A stretch of DNA of 64,000 nucleotides, from the NCBI GenBank assembly GCA_016806645.1, contig JACSYO010002069.1, positions 1 through 64,000 on the forward strand, in the 5' to 3' direction. The notes beneath the pieces were generated by a model. The model was not told the DNA's origin, searched no databases, and saw only the letters and a program-made list of their open reading frames with translations. The translations under genes and the position numbers were made by a program. This stretch comes from Ophiodon elongatus. Its lineage: Eukaryota; Chordata; Actinopteri; Perciformes; Hexagrammidae. Each line of letters begins with the position of its first letter. Within the stretch, counting starts at the first letter, position 1. Positions 1 through 52,226 of this stretch are shown here, one piece after another.

Positions 1-80
1 TATATATATATACACATATATATATACACACATATATATATATATATACATATATATATACACACATATATATATATATA
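1..80. repeat. TA/CA compound microsatellite
   Basis: Alternating TATATA and CACACA blocks run from the first base of the window. Confidence 0.9.
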
Positions 81-2044
81 TGCAAGGATGAGTTGCACAG
101 TATGTTATACCAGACACAGTGACCTTTACTACTTCAAATCCTGCTGACACTTCAAATACACTCTTAACCATGAGCTGCAGTTTAGTGTGTTGACTAACGC
201 ACAATTGCTGATACACAAAAATTGCTGCTGAATTATATACATAAAAATAAGTATTTCTTAGAAAGTTAAATGTTAAAGCGTTTCATACTTAATACTATAT
301 ATTTCCAAAGTGTTTACCTTGTCTTTACATTTCTAATATATGCTTCTAATCACATAATAATTTTTTTTTCGAGAGCCGATTCTTCAACTCCATAACATTT
401 TATTTTAACCGATCCTGCTTGCTCAACACATGTTTTGATCCTATTTTCTTCCAAGTCGGTCTCACACCGCCAGGGTTGCAGTGGAAAGACTAAAGCTAAA
501 ATATTGTAATACATGCCACAATTTCCGCGAGGGGATTAATAAAGTATCTTCTATTCCATAAGCATTCATCTAAGCGACACATTAACTGAACAGAACACAG
601 AAGTGTGATTTTAGCCGGCTCTGCTCCCGCTCTAGATGGGCAGTGATATCATAAATCTGTTAATTTACACATTCATACAGTCTGCACTTTTCTTGGCAGC
701 TCCTTCCTGCATTTTGGTGGTTTAAACTGTTACTTTTAGACTAGATTAAGGGTTTAGCTTCTTCATGTTTGTCTAACATTATAGTTTTCTCTCTGCTGAC
801 GGTAGACTTAGTTAAGCCAGAGAGCCAAAAGAAACCCTGGGTATGTTGAAGTCGCTTCGTGGTACAACATCAACCAGTGGCTACTTCAACTGCTTCATCC
901 TACTCCCGTACAAACACACAGCATGACTCAACACAAGATACTTCAATTTTAAATGTTTCAAACGCACATTTCTCAGTTTCTTTCTTTAGAAAACGTGGCC
1001 TTTTGTATTCATCATTTCATCTTATTTATTATAGGTTACATCCACAGAAATAGTTCACTTCAGATAGAGGTCCTCTTTCAGAAAAAATAAAATCCCACAT
1101 CATTTAACTTCAGGAAAAACAGCAACATGACCCGACACCCAATAGCTCTGTTGATGCAAATTTGGTCTAAAACAACACATTGCTTGCCTTCAGCAGCATA
1201 TTTGTGTTCAGTCTGAACCTCTAAGACATCACAACTGAAAAGCTGCTCTGCAGCCTCCTCTCTGATTACGGAGCCAACTTTCTTGTGTGCCCATGTGTTT
1301 GGAGCAGCTGTTTAATTGGTACGAGAGCGGTAATGTGACTGTCTGAGGAACATAATGAAAAATCACTACACTCCACCAAATTTCTTTTCCGCTTCACCAC
1401 ATTCCTTTGTGCACACTGCACCTGTGAGTAGAAGCCCTCATTGTCCTTGTGCACGAGAACCACTGATTTACGCGGACCGCTATGATTGCGCCGTTAAAGA
1501 TGAGACCATCACGATTTGATTCAGGACTTTGGAACCTGACATAATAACACCAGCCACAATGACGTCTCTCATAACGCTCCGACATTCTACCCCGCACACA
1601 CAAAACCATGTTGGCTTGGTTTAAAAGATGAAACTGAACACGGCGAGGGGAAAGGAATAAAAGAAGATTATGAGATGAAGACGAGGGGGGGGAGGGAGCA
1701 GGAGAAAATCAAGTTATGAAGGGTAGAAAAACAGAAAAGGTCATAAGGGAGTGAGCAATGGTGGGAGGCAAAAAAAAGAAAAGAAGAAAAGACCAAAGAT
1801 GAAGACATTAAGAAAGTAGTGAGGGGGAAACCAGGCAGCTGCAATACAAGCTGCTGTCATAGCTATTGTGATAACCTCCCAGTGTGTGGAACGCCAGCTC
1901 TTCTCTGACCCATTTGTAATGATTAGCATACAGCCCGTCAGGACTCCGCTGATACAGAAAAGGCCTCTGCCGCATAAGTAGATAGTGTCACTGTCTATCT
2001 CACTAAACACTCTCCGGGGAGCTGTATCAGCAACTTGTTACCAC

Positions 2045-2052
2045 ACGTGTAC

Positions 2053-2083
<31 letters not shown>

Positions 2084-2104
2084 CGTGTGCGTGTGCGTGT
2101 GTGA
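2045..2104. repeat. (GT)n microsatellite with GC interruptions
   Basis: About 30 GT units, with several GTGC variants at the right end. Confidence 0.9.
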
Positions 2105-2289
2105 CTCCAGTGTGTGTGATGGGTGAAGGAGGGGTCTGAGGCGGTCCGTTCCATATTCATAAGCGGTAGCCGGGCGGTTCTTATCAGCCCGGTTCAGCTT
2201 TGTGGCGCCGTGTTGTCGCCACAACACGGCGGACGTCTGCCTGGCAGCCCCTGAGCCAGCGAGTATTTAATAGCAGAAGAACCACGACC

Positions 2290-2600
2290 GGCAAGAGGCG
2301 GGATGAACTATGGAGAGAGGGAGGCAGGAAGGAAGGAGGAGGGAGGATGTGAGGAGTAAGAGCAGTGGTAAAAGGGGATGAAAGTTGGAGGATGTGGAGA
2401 GGGAGGAGGAGTGATAAGGAGAAGGGGAAGAGGAGAATGGAATATAAGCGGAGAAAAAGGAGGAAGGAAAGAGGGGAGAAAGGGAAGTAAACAAGATGAG
2501 AGAGTGAAGGAGGCGGTAAGCAAGAGGCGAGGGATGAGAGAGGAGGAAAACAGCCATGGAAAGGGAGAGAGATAAAAACCAGACAGAGAAGATGGATGGA
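2290..2600. repeat. Purine-rich tract
   Basis: On the plus strand nearly all bases here are A or G (gagagagggaggcaggaagg and similar), broken by a few pyrimidines. The long minus-strand open frames in it (Leu/Ser/Pro-rich) are products of this composition and not genes. Confidence 0.8.
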
Positions 2601-2789
2601 GCGAGGACATGTGTCCAGAAAAAAGGAGCGCGGAATGCTGGGAAATTCAATCTTCCTCTTAGAAATGAGAGAGGCCAACAGCTGCGGCAAGAGCAAGGGT
2701 TCACGTCATAAAAGAGGAGAACAAGAGGTGCAGCCAGACGGATGCAAGAAGTAAAAAGATGGATTGAGAGATCCAGTAGATACAAAGAA

Positions 2790-2798
<9 letters not shown>

Positions 2799-2861
<63 letters not shown>
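2799..2861. repeat. (GA)n microsatellite
   Basis: About 31 uninterrupted GA units. Confidence 0.95.
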
Positions 2862-2863
<2 letters not shown>

Positions 2864-3203
2864 TGGGGATTGGAACAATAATTCCCATCTAAAATTAGTC
2901 TCATTTTTCACCAACTTCTTCCTCAGTAATTCTGTAACGCAATATGCTGAGCAGGGAAGCTCCTGGGCTCCAGGGGGACACGACATGATGAGAGACGGAA
3001 CCGTTTCAGCCTGCTAGCTAGGTAAACACAGACACACACACACATATAAACCCACACATAAACCCACACACACACATACATTACGCATCAGGAAAAAAAG
3101 AGATTGAAAAAGACTTGTGGGCATGCAAACAAGTGCTTGACAGATGGAAAACTTGTTAGCAAACAGAGACATGTGTACATTAAAAGACAGACGGGAACAC
3201 ATT

Positions 3204-3205
<2 letters not shown>

Positions 3206-3262
<57 letters not shown>
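3206..3262. repeat. (CA)n microsatellite
   Basis: About 28 CA units inside intron 15, roughly 250 bp downstream of exon 15 in the direction of transcription. Confidence 0.95.
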
Positions 3263-3264
<2 letters not shown>

Positions 3265-3514
3265 ATGTGTGTAGCGAGCCAGAACAAATTAAGGGGGTGA
3301 GCAGAGTGTGCACGCTAATTACGTCAGTGAGGTCCAGGGCTAAACACTAATCTACAGCAGAGAATAAATGAGGATGCTCGCTCGGCTCCACGCCTCCCGA
3401 CTGGAAATCCTCCAGAGCTGTTTGGCTGAGTCAGAAGGAAGAGAAAAAAAAAAAAAAGTTCTTTCTTTACAGAAAAAAAAAAATGTGGATTTACACCCCG
3501 AGGTCAACGCCCAC

Positions 3515-43550
<40,036 letters not shown>

Positions 43551-43756
43551 GGTGAGCTCCTCCCCGCAGGTCCGGTCCCCCCCTTCTCCTTTCTCCGCTC
43601 GCCTTTCTCCGTTATTATTATTATTTAGGTTGTTATCCTCCCTCCGCGCCTGCAGGTGCTCCGGGCACAGCAACAGTCCTGACTGAGTGGTGGTGTGCAG
43701 CGATACTGTAGTGCGCACTGGCAAATACCCGAGGAGCGCCTCCGACTTCAGCGCTC

Positions 43757-43864
43757 AAGCGCGCGCGCGAGAGAGCGAGAGAGAGAGCGAGAGAGCGAGC
43801 GAGAGAGAGAGAGCGAGAGAGAGAGAGCGAGAGAGAGAGCGCGCGAGAGAGAGAGAGAGAGAGA
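43757..43864. repeat. CG/GA compound simple repeat upstream of carmil3 exon 1
   Basis: Starts GCGCGCGCGAGAGAG and continues as GA units interrupted by GC. It lies about 200 bp upstream of the start codon and may be inside the promoter or 5' UTR. Confidence 0.9.
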
Positions 43865-44640
43865 AGTTTGTGCCATTGTACTTTCAGCATTTTGTTTAAA
43901 TAATAGATCATTAATATTAAAATCCCAAACAATGAGGGGTCCCTTCAGGTAAGATCTTGCAATATTGAATTGAATGCAAAGTGATTAGTGGTCCAGACTT
44001 ACTCGTCAGTCCCCCGTCTCGGGAATCATGGCTACAAAATAAGATGCGCGTTTGGTACATACACAGCGCGCAGGCTGTTTCATCGGTACGGTTTGGATTA
44101 GTTTGAGGGACCCCAGCATGACTGCGCTGAAGGGGATCTGGGGTTTATGAGCAATAAACAACGCGTACTGATAACCACTGGCGGCTATGAAACTCAGACG
44201 GATCAAGTTAGTAAATCAGAATGGTAGTAATGAGAAAGATCGATCAAAAGAAATAAAAAAATAATCAAGGAGGGCTTCGACTGAAAGAACTTACCCCTTG
44301 TGTCTTGTGCTCCCTGATGAACAAGATCCAAATGTATTACTGACAACACCAATCGACCAAATCTATCCAGACTTTAGGCTGCAACTTTAAGAGTTGGGAG
44401 GTTTAAAGTTATCATTCTTTTATTGGTAAAAGCTGTTTTTATGAAGCCTCAAAATAAATTAATGTATGAATAAATACATTGAATGAATGAAATAACAAAA
44501 TAAATACACACACAATTTTTAAATTAAATAAAACAAGTAAATACATTCAATTATCACGTATTATCTTAAGTATTTTTTTTTTTTTTAAATTTAATTTTTT
44601 TATTATAACCTGATTTTTTTTCCCAATGACAGTTGTCACC

Positions 44641-45240
44641 TGGGCCCGCCCCCATTACACGTCAGCCAATCACTGAGCAGCCTCCCCGACCGCTACTCAT
44701 ATTTAGAAGGCCGACGTTAGCTTTCACTCGAGCAACAACACATTGCGGGCGTATCGTCAGTAAAACACAGTGCGGGGCACCTTTACAGTATAATAACTAA
44801 CGTCTTCTTATATTGAGCCTAATAATGCTACACAGGCTACATAGGCAGCCAGCTAACTAGTTTGTGAGCTTGTATCTATAACTCAGCGTTAATATGTAAA
44901 GTTAGCGTTAGAGAAGTTATAACATTAGCAGCTAGCTAGCTGGTCGACTCAGTGTTAACTTGGCAGCGCGGGGATTCCAAAGGTTCCCAGAGAAAGACAC
45001 GCAACTCTGTGAAGAATAAAAGCACACGTAGGCCAACGTTACCCAAAACCACCACCTCGTTTACTACTCTACCTATTTGAGAATGACTTCGGGCACCGCC
45101 GTAGTCTTTTACTTCGGTTGTTGTAACTAAATTGGACAAGCTAGTGCCATAGTAATTGTTTAATCCACCTGCGAGGCCGAGGGCACATGTGATTGGCTGA
45201 AAGGTGAGAGGGGGGCGTTCACTGATGACGACTCCACTTG
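44641..45240. promoter_or_regulatory. Candidate promoter region with facing CCAAT boxes
   Basis: At the left end GCCCGCCCCC (GC box) is followed by ACGTCAGCCAATCAC (CCAAT box, plus strand, near 44660-44675). At the right end the same 12-mer TCAGCCAATCAC occurs on the minus strand near 45190-45205. The region is richer in CpG than its surroundings. I found no coding exon to attach to it, so its target gene and direction are unknown. Confidence 0.35.
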
Positions 45241-47194
45241 AAAGGTGACGTGACATTAATATAAATTATTATAATTTTTTAATAAAAGTGAACTTCTTTC
45301 ATAATTGTTTTTTTAATTAAATTTAACTATTGTATAATGTATTGGTTGCAATATTGTTTACTCATTCATAGGATTATTTCAGAATGTTATTACTTATTTA
45401 GGAAATAGTGAACACTTTATGTATCCATATTTTGTTCTTGTTGTATGTTATTTACCTTTATACCTTTATATGCAGGAAATCCTGGCCAAAATAGGCAGGA
45501 TTAATATTGAAGTTCAGTCAAAAACGATAACAGATAACACAGTATGATACAGAATCAGAAATAAACATCCAATGCAATTACAAAAGCATGAATAACGTTT
45601 CCAATACAATCCTACTGAAGACGATCATCCTATAGAAGCAAACCTAAATTGCACATTAAAACAACCCGAGCGCTGTCTAAAGCTAAAAGAATAAAAAGAA
45701 CAATCGAAAAACTAAATGCAATTCAATGAGGTTATCGCATCAAGATTCTAAATTACCCGCTAAACATCAGCAGCCAGAGGAGCAGATTTTCTGCAAAAGA
45801 TAGATTTATAAAGCTCTTGTTCTGTAATGGAGCTATAAGTCTGATCAATAATTTGAGGTCAGAATACTTGGCTTTTTAATTTCCTTCTGGACTACTTGGT
45901 CATGCTGGGCCCACGTCCTTCTGCCGGATAAACAGAAAGGTAAAACATTGTATTGTCTGAATGAGAGAAAAATCCAAACACTTAATCTTCAAGAATATAA
46001 AGAAAAATATCCATGGTTAGATCAATAGAAAGGCTTTAAAGTGTTGAAGCATTCACTTGCATTCCTGTGTTCCCCTGTGTCTGCCTTTTTCTTTTCTTTT
46101 CTTTTTTTGACAGAAAATAAGTTATTTGAAGGAATTTTAAATAGCTCTTCACAGAAAAGTAATGGTTTTTTATTGTGTCGGAGCAGAAAGTAGATTTGAT
46201 GCTTTCTTTGATAGATGTGTTTTCATGGCAATATTTCTGTAATGATGTGAAGACATTGAGGGAATGGAGCCATATATCAAACAGTTTCATTCAGTGCCTT
46301 TCTCCTCGGGAGTTGCCAGATCACCACTCACGGCTATGATGGGATTTGGGACGGAGGATTGGGAGGCCAGGTTGAAGCTCAAGCTGTAAGTAACAATGAT
46401 GTATGATTCAGCCGCCCATCTGAGTGGCTGCTACTTGTCAATGTCATCGCTTATGCAATGCAGTTCAGTTGTTTTTTTTATTTTATTTTTTTATAGAGGC
46501 AGCAGCCAGAATTAGACCAGAGTGTGTGTTTTTTTTTTTTTTAACCCTTTTTAGTCCCACACGTCCCCATCCTGGCATGACGAAATGCGCTCATGACGAC
46601 ACAGATGGATTGGAGTGGTTGGAGGGTGCAGCTGTGTCTGCATGGTGTCATTTACAACAACAACAAAACATTTTAATTGGCCCTCACAAGCAAAATAAAC
46701 GTGCAAACGCATGCATTTGTCTGTGTAAAGTTTGTGCATGTGTGCGTGAGAGAGACCTTTGTGTCTGCGTCTCACTGATACTTCACTCTGATGAAAGAAG
46801 ACCCAGTGGGGGGCATTATGCCAGAGAGAAAGAGAGAGAGTGGGGAGTGTGAGGGGGTGGTGGGGGTGGTGGTGGGGGGAGGGGGGGGGGGCGAAGGAGT
46901 ACCAAGACAGCAGGAATAGGAGCTTCATAGTTGGGATGGGGGGGGGGAGGGCGACTGGAGCCAGGTTGTATCGGGTTAAAAACTTCAGCACTGTTCAAAG
47001 ATGCACTTGAAAGGACGTTCCATTATTTATTCATCAGTGCAGCATCTCATAGACAGGAGTCGAGATGCTCAATATGCCCTCAATTACTAGTCTGTCTAGG
47101 TAGCACATGTGCCCGCGTGACTCCGCTTACATAAAACAATGCTGCTATAAAATCTTTTTACTGCTCGGGCAGCGATGGGTTTAACGCAGACAAA

Positions 47195-47198
<4 letters not shown>

Positions 47199-47268
<70 letters not shown>
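47199..47268. repeat. (GT)n microsatellite
   Basis: About 35 GT units. Confidence 0.97.
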
Positions 47269-47270
<2 letters not shown>

Positions 47271-47531
47271 AAACAACAAAGAACACTTGTTTGTTGAAAA
47301 TCTGTTCGTGCTCAACTTTATTTATCCCGAAAGGACAATTGTTTTCAGGCGAGAACAAAAATCCTACATAGGATACATTAAAAAGGGGTTTGGGGGGTAT
47401 TATAGAATGTTTCCGACTATAGAGAGAGAGGGGGCGGGGGGCAACAGTTGTCCCAGCAATTGCGAGATGCAAAGTATAAGTACACAAGACAATCTGTGCA
47501 CAGAAGAAGTGAGAGGATTCACATATCACAG

Positions 47532-47537
<6 letters not shown>

Positions 47538-47618
<81 letters not shown>
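47538..47618. repeat. (GA)n microsatellite
   Basis: About 40 GA units, 160 bp from the candidate first exon at 47792. Confidence 0.97.
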
Positions 47619-47621
<3 letters not shown>

Positions 47622-47791
47622 GTGCATAATACACTGGCAACCACATCTATAACAGCCAGCGGATGTAAACGCGTTAGCAGCTGCCACATCACTGTTCTTC
47701 CTGATGTCGGTAATAACTCAAGATGATGCTTCAAAGCAGGATCTTTTTTCCTTTTTTCTTTTTTTTTTTTTGATCCGTCTCCAGCACTCAC

Positions 47792-47960
47792 CACGGGGCT
47801 GGGCTCTCCTCGGTGTCTGCCTCCCAGCTCTCGGGCTGCGGCAGCAGAGCTGTGGCGCACTGCCCTCGTCTGGTTGAACGCGGTTAACGTCAGTGCCCAC
47901 GGACACGCGTCCGTTTGACGTCAGGGCCGTTGCTCTGTATCGACACGCGCTCCACCGCAT
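47792..47960 (-). promoter_or_regulatory. Candidate promoter / untranslated first exon with CRE
   Basis: A GC- and CpG-rich block that on the minus strand ends in a consensus-like donor (CCCCGTG|GTGAGT, at 47792/47791). It contains a perfect palindromic CRE, TGACGTCA (47916-47923), with a further ACGTCA near 47888. It could be an upstream alternative first exon of carmil3, 4.3 kb from the coding start, or the first exon of another minus-strand transcript. An open frame from 47960 exists but resembles nothing known to me. Confidence 0.35.
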
Positions 47961-48867
47961 GGTGATATGGATTCATCCGGGTGCGCGGATGTTATACCGT
48001 TTAATATAAAAAAAAAAAAAAAGTTACTGAAAGTAACAAAAGCGAAGGTATGTGTTCTGTGGAAAATAAGTGGTTCTGGTGGCTGATATCTACATGCACA
48101 TTTTTAGATTGTCCCTGAAGCATCCCTTTGCATTATTTCGGTGGAGCTATAGTTTCACTACTTACTGTATGTAGTTTAGGCCAGTGGCTCCCCAACAGGG
48201 ATCGGGGCCCAATTATCATATATGGGAATAAGCAGCAGCAGCACATCATACAGCAAACTGAAAATATGGTTCACATCTGCTCAAATATGTACTCATTAAT
48301 GATCAGATGTTTCAACTGGTTTATAGTGTGGCGCATATTTCTGATTGCATCGCTTGTTTAGGATTGCTGCATGAACAAAGGGTTTCTCACCCACTCTTGG
48401 TTTCATTGTAGCTTTGCATAAAATATGCTTTTTGTCATTTGTCATCTTTAATCGTGTAGCGGGACCGCGAGGGGAAATTAGCTGTCGAGCGGCACATTTG
48501 CACTGATGTTGTTGACGTCCATTTTGATTAATGTGCACTGTCCCACTTAAATGATGGAGACAAAGTAGCCCAGTTTCTATTCATACATATGTATAAATAT
48601 ATATGTTCTGTGTAAACAAGTCCATTAATACGTGCGTCTTGTCCTTGCCGTTAAAAAAAAAAAAAAAGCTCTTACAAGACGACCTATCAATCTCAATGGT
48701 ATATACTCAACAGAAAAGGAGTGGAATAGAACCTTATTTCTCACTGGCAAAACGAACAAAATTGTACAAACAGCAGTTCAATCCTCACAAGCCGCCCCAA
48801 ACCATTTATACGGGGCCAAGCAAGGGGGAAAGTAGCCCAATTTAGGGGGTGAAACCACCCAATCTGG

Positions 48868-49105
48868 CAACACATGGTCAGGCCCCAAGATATCTGAGGG
48901 GGTCATAAGACGATTAATGGAGCAGGGAAGAAGAAAAAGAAAGTTCAGCTCCACAAAATTTTATTTTTTGTTCTTTAATCTCGGACAAATTGGCCTCCAA
49001 AGGCCTCAAACTGTTCTTTGAATGAAACCACGTCAGGGCTTTATGAGGGGAACGTCTCTCTGGTGGAGCTGCTGAAGGTGGCAGTATACACAGAAGTGCT
49101 TGGCA
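48868..49105. mobile_element. Dispersed fish repeat fragment (ccagtggttcccaac type)
   Basis: Wording such as tctgagggggtcataagacg, attaatggagcagggaagaa and the A-rich stretch after it resembles the body of a common teleost repeat. That repeat begins with ccagtggttcccaac; variant beginnings are seen at 48180 (ccagtggctccccaac) and 50531 (ccagtggttcccaac). A formal family name is not assigned. Confidence 0.4.
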
Positions 49106-49108
49106 AGC

Positions 49109-49139
49109 ACACACGCACGCACGCACGCACGCACGCACG

Positions 49140-49190
<51 letters not shown>
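49109..49190. repeat. (CACG)n/(CA)n compound microsatellite
   Basis: CACG/CACA tetranucleotide units (acgcacgcacgc) change into about 22 pure CA units. Confidence 0.95.
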
Positions 49191-49192
<2 letters not shown>

Positions 49193-50530
49193 TTCTGATG
49201 TCCGACCAGGGACTGCGTCTAACAACTTATGTGGCTTTCTAAAACCACAAATCCGATATTCCCTTCCGTGCTGTGATTGGCCGGCTGTGCGGCGGTGAGG
49301 ACATGAGCTGGGTTCGAACTTCTCTCGCTGACACCACTGCTTCTGTGAAACCGAGTACAACACTCGGAATGTCTTCCAGGAGAGACCGTTCTGTTACCCC
49401 CATATTTAAATCATATAGAAATGTACGTATATAGTACACGCTTGTACAGAAATACACGCTTTGCACCACTGCTATCCTATTCCATTAGCATTGTCCAAAC
49501 GGACCCGAGGGTTTGACTCCCATCTATTTTCGTTGGCTTCCCCAAGGGCACACATTTGAGTTGACCTTCACGCCGATGACTCTTACTTGAGAAACCACAG
49601 CAGCCAGTTGCCGAATGAGCCTGCCTACTGATTAAGAGGGAGTGTGAAACAGCTGGCTACGTGGGAGACAGCTCGACAGCCTGCATGTGCCTGCACTCCA
49701 CCAGAGGCTACACACACACACACTCACACACTCGCCTCTGTCAAGGGTTTCCTGCTGTTACAAGGCTTTATTTCGTCCGATACCCCTCTTTACTGCGTTG
49801 GCGCCTCGAGAGAAAGAAATAAAGATAGCGAGTCGGTGACTTATTGGAACGACCACGGAGGATCACTTATAAGACCGGAGAGTGGATAACAGCATGAGCC
49901 GAACTTCTCCGGCTTTCCATCTCACAGCTCCACTGATCTGTTAATGTCACACACCAAACGGCAGAGAAGCGTATTGATTGGACATGATGCCTAAAGGGCT
50001 TCGATGTCCCTTTTTTTTCCTCTTTTTCTTCTTCTTCTTCTTCTTATTTCCCCCCACACGTCTTTGAGATCTTAGATGTCTCTTAACAGGCAGGATTTGA
50101 CATCGTGCCAGAATGGGAACACTTCACTTGAATCATTTTCAGTCAAGACATCAGGGGTTTGGAACCATTTTATTGCAACGCATCTCTCTTTTTTTTTTTT
50201 TTTTTTTTTTTGCAGTCGTAGACGTGACAGAGACCGTCTCTGAGCTCTCAGACCACTGCTTTGGATACGGAACACGTCCGGAAATCACACAGGTCTAAAT
50301 GCTGAGGAAGGAGGAGGCTAGAGGGGTGGATGGGCGAGGAAAGAGGTGGCAAGGAGCCGTGCAGAGCATTGGATTATGCAGAAGGGATGAGAGCCAAACA
50401 TATACAGTTTGTGGTCACTGTGGTGACTGGACAGCCTAGTATAGTATACAGCACAGGAAAACAAAGTTGGGAAGTGGAGAGATTTTTAGATTTGCTTTTG
50501 TCAAACAAATTGTCGGCCTCTTATCTAAAC

Positions 50531-50640
50531 CAGTGGTTCCCAACTATGTTTTTTTTGTTGCAGCACCCTGAGATGCCCTAAAGACAGGACAATGGGGCCA
50601 CAAGAGTTCACTTTCTTTCATTATTTTTCACCACATGAAT
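50531..50640. mobile_element. Left end of ccagtggttcccaac-type repeat
   Basis: Begins CCAGTGGTTCCCAAC, then gcagcaccctgagatgccct and ggacaatggggccacaagag. Only the beginning of the family pattern is clear. Confidence 0.35.
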
Positions 50641-51124
50641 GTGGGACATTTACACATTGGTGTATTATGCTTCTCAAATATATAAAGAATACAAGCCATG
50701 AACACTGAAATAATTTTCTGAAAACAAGTTTAAATCTGACATAATGTTTCATCTTAAGGGGACAGCTAAGTAAGAGATCTAAATAAAAAACCTGAATCAG
50801 TCCATGATGCCATGCTTTGTCTCTCTATGTCTTTTGTCCATAGATGGATAGGATGTACGCCCCAAAAAGAATTGCAACGTTTTTATTGAAGTCCAATATT
50901 TATCTGCAAATTTACCCGGCAACACATAGCCTAAAACGGCTGCCCTTTCTGGTTAGTGATTGAGCATATACCTGTAATATTTCTCCTTGAAATTAATGAT
51001 AGTCCAGTTATATTACATATTTTATCACCAATGTTTTTTGTTTTGTTAGTCCGTTAGAAATAATTCTCTCAACAGATATTCATGGTGTTATTGAGAGCTG
51101 AAAGGTTGCACATACAAGGCTTCA

Positions 51125-51478
51125 TTAAAGGACTGGTGTGGAGATTCAGAGGGATCTATTAGCAAAAATGGAATATGATATTAAAAGGTATGTTTTCTTT
51201 AGTATATAATCACCTGAAAAAAAAGAATGGTTGTGTTTTTGTTACCAGAATGAGCGTTTAGATCTACATAGGGAGCTGTTCCTCTTCACGGAATCTGCTA
51301 TGTTGCACCGACAAGAAGCTACAGAAGCCCAGAACGGACAAACCAAACTCTCGATAGGGCCACTCACGTTTTCCACATCGCCCGCCGTAGTTCTCCTACA
51401 CGCTTGGCACACAGGAGAAGTGTTAGTTCTGTAACCTCACCGCTACATGTCACCAAATCTTACATACCGGCCCTTTAA
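51125..51478. mobile_element. TTAA-flanked MITE (piggyBac/Kolobok-like), 354 bp
   Basis: The left end TTAAAGGACTGGTGTGGAG and the complement of the right end, TTAAAGGGCCGGTATGTAAG, are inverted repeats, and both carry TTAA. TTAA targets are used by piggyBac and Kolobok transposases. The inner text (cacctgaaaaaaaagaatgg, tctacatagggagctgttcc, cacggaatctgctatgttgc) is that of a very common teleost MITE. There is no coding capacity. Confidence 0.7.
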
Positions 51479-51529
51479 GTTGCCTTCTAGAAGAACCAGG
51501 TGACATATCGTTAAACAGAAGGGCCCAAG

Positions 51530-52200
51530 GGCCCACCTGTCCCCCCTGAGGCCTCAAACCCTGAACCCTCAGGGACTTACTGCTTAAGGGGGGAGTAAGG
51601 GCTTCAAATGGTGTAAATACGAATGGGACAGCACTTTGCTGCAACATATCACGTTCCCATGACAACGTTAAAAGAATATTGTGTACAATTGTGGCTATTT
51701 ATTTTATACTTTTTACTCCCTGATTTGAACGTCTTCTAGGCTCTTTCATCACGAGATGAGACGTCATTTCAAATAATCTATTTAATGTTTGTCAAAACAG
51801 CTTCAATAACAAAACAAAATGTTTGATGAATAAATAAATAAACATCCTCTGATTTCATGTGTTTTTATGTCCCATCTTTAATCCATAATGTTGCTATGTA
51901 AATGTAATATTCCAGGCTGAACACACATGTGCCGTCCTCTTTGTTTACCTTGTTTTTTACGTCTCCATGCTTCCACCAGTAACACTGTTTAACACCACAT
52001 GGCTATGAATTGTGGGTAATTCTCTTGGGAAAAGTCTGCATCTAATTCTGACTTACGGAAAGGGTTCATAAAGGGCTCTGAATGTCTGCCAGAGACTCAA
52101 ACACTCAACGATTTGACAGTGGGACAGCCCTAAACCCTCACGGACTTAGCGGGAGCCTCAAAGTCTGTGAGTCCGTAAGGGTGGAGATTGGGATTGGGCC
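51530..52200 (+). mobile_element. MITE-like element, copy A (inverted relative to B and C)
   Basis: Starts GGCCCACCTGTCCCCCCTGAG and ends GGAGATTGGGATTGGGCC, which are inverted termini. The inner sequence (gtgtaaatacgaatgggaca, ctgatttgaacgtcttctag, catcctctgatttcatgtgt) reappears reverse-complemented in copy B with roughly 80-90% similarity by eye. No transposase frame is present. Family not assigned. Confidence 0.65.
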
Positions 52201-52226
52201 CACATCTCCACCCTCAGGGACTCCCA

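Larger units (their letters stand above)
1..3514 (-). other. carmil3 intron 15, partial, repeat-rich
   Basis: Intron sequence downstream of exon 15, with no exon recognised. It opens with an alternating TA/CA microsatellite (1-80). A short tail, ggggattaataaagtatctt at about 532-551, looks like the 3' end of a fish retroposon. The stretch also holds a GT array (2045-2104), a purine-rich tract (2290-2600), a GA array (2799-2861) and a CA array (3206-3262). Confidence 0.6.
43901..47790. other. Upstream region of carmil3, no coding exon found
   Basis: Mostly A/T-rich non-coding DNA around the GC-rich block at 44641-45240. It includes T- and A-rich stretches (44570-44620, 45240-45330), a G-rich run (46855-46895), and GT (47199-47268) and GA (47538-47618) microsatellites. 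Donor-like GTAAGT sites occur on the minus strand near 44002 and 44293 but are not linked to any open frame. Confidence 0.5.

Noticed and set aside
2184..2986. Minus-strand frames of 100-239 codons rich in Leu, Ser and Pro
   Set aside because: They read through a GA microsatellite and a purine-rich tract; the low-complexity product is forced by base composition.
44000..44300. Donor-like GTAAGT sites on the minus strand as upstream carmil3 exons
   Set aside because: The sites exist, but no matching acceptors or exon-like sequence could be paired with them by eye.
49300..49330. GGTTCGAAC resembling a tRNA/SINE B box
   Set aside because: No convincing A box at the right distance and no cloverleaf could be drawn.
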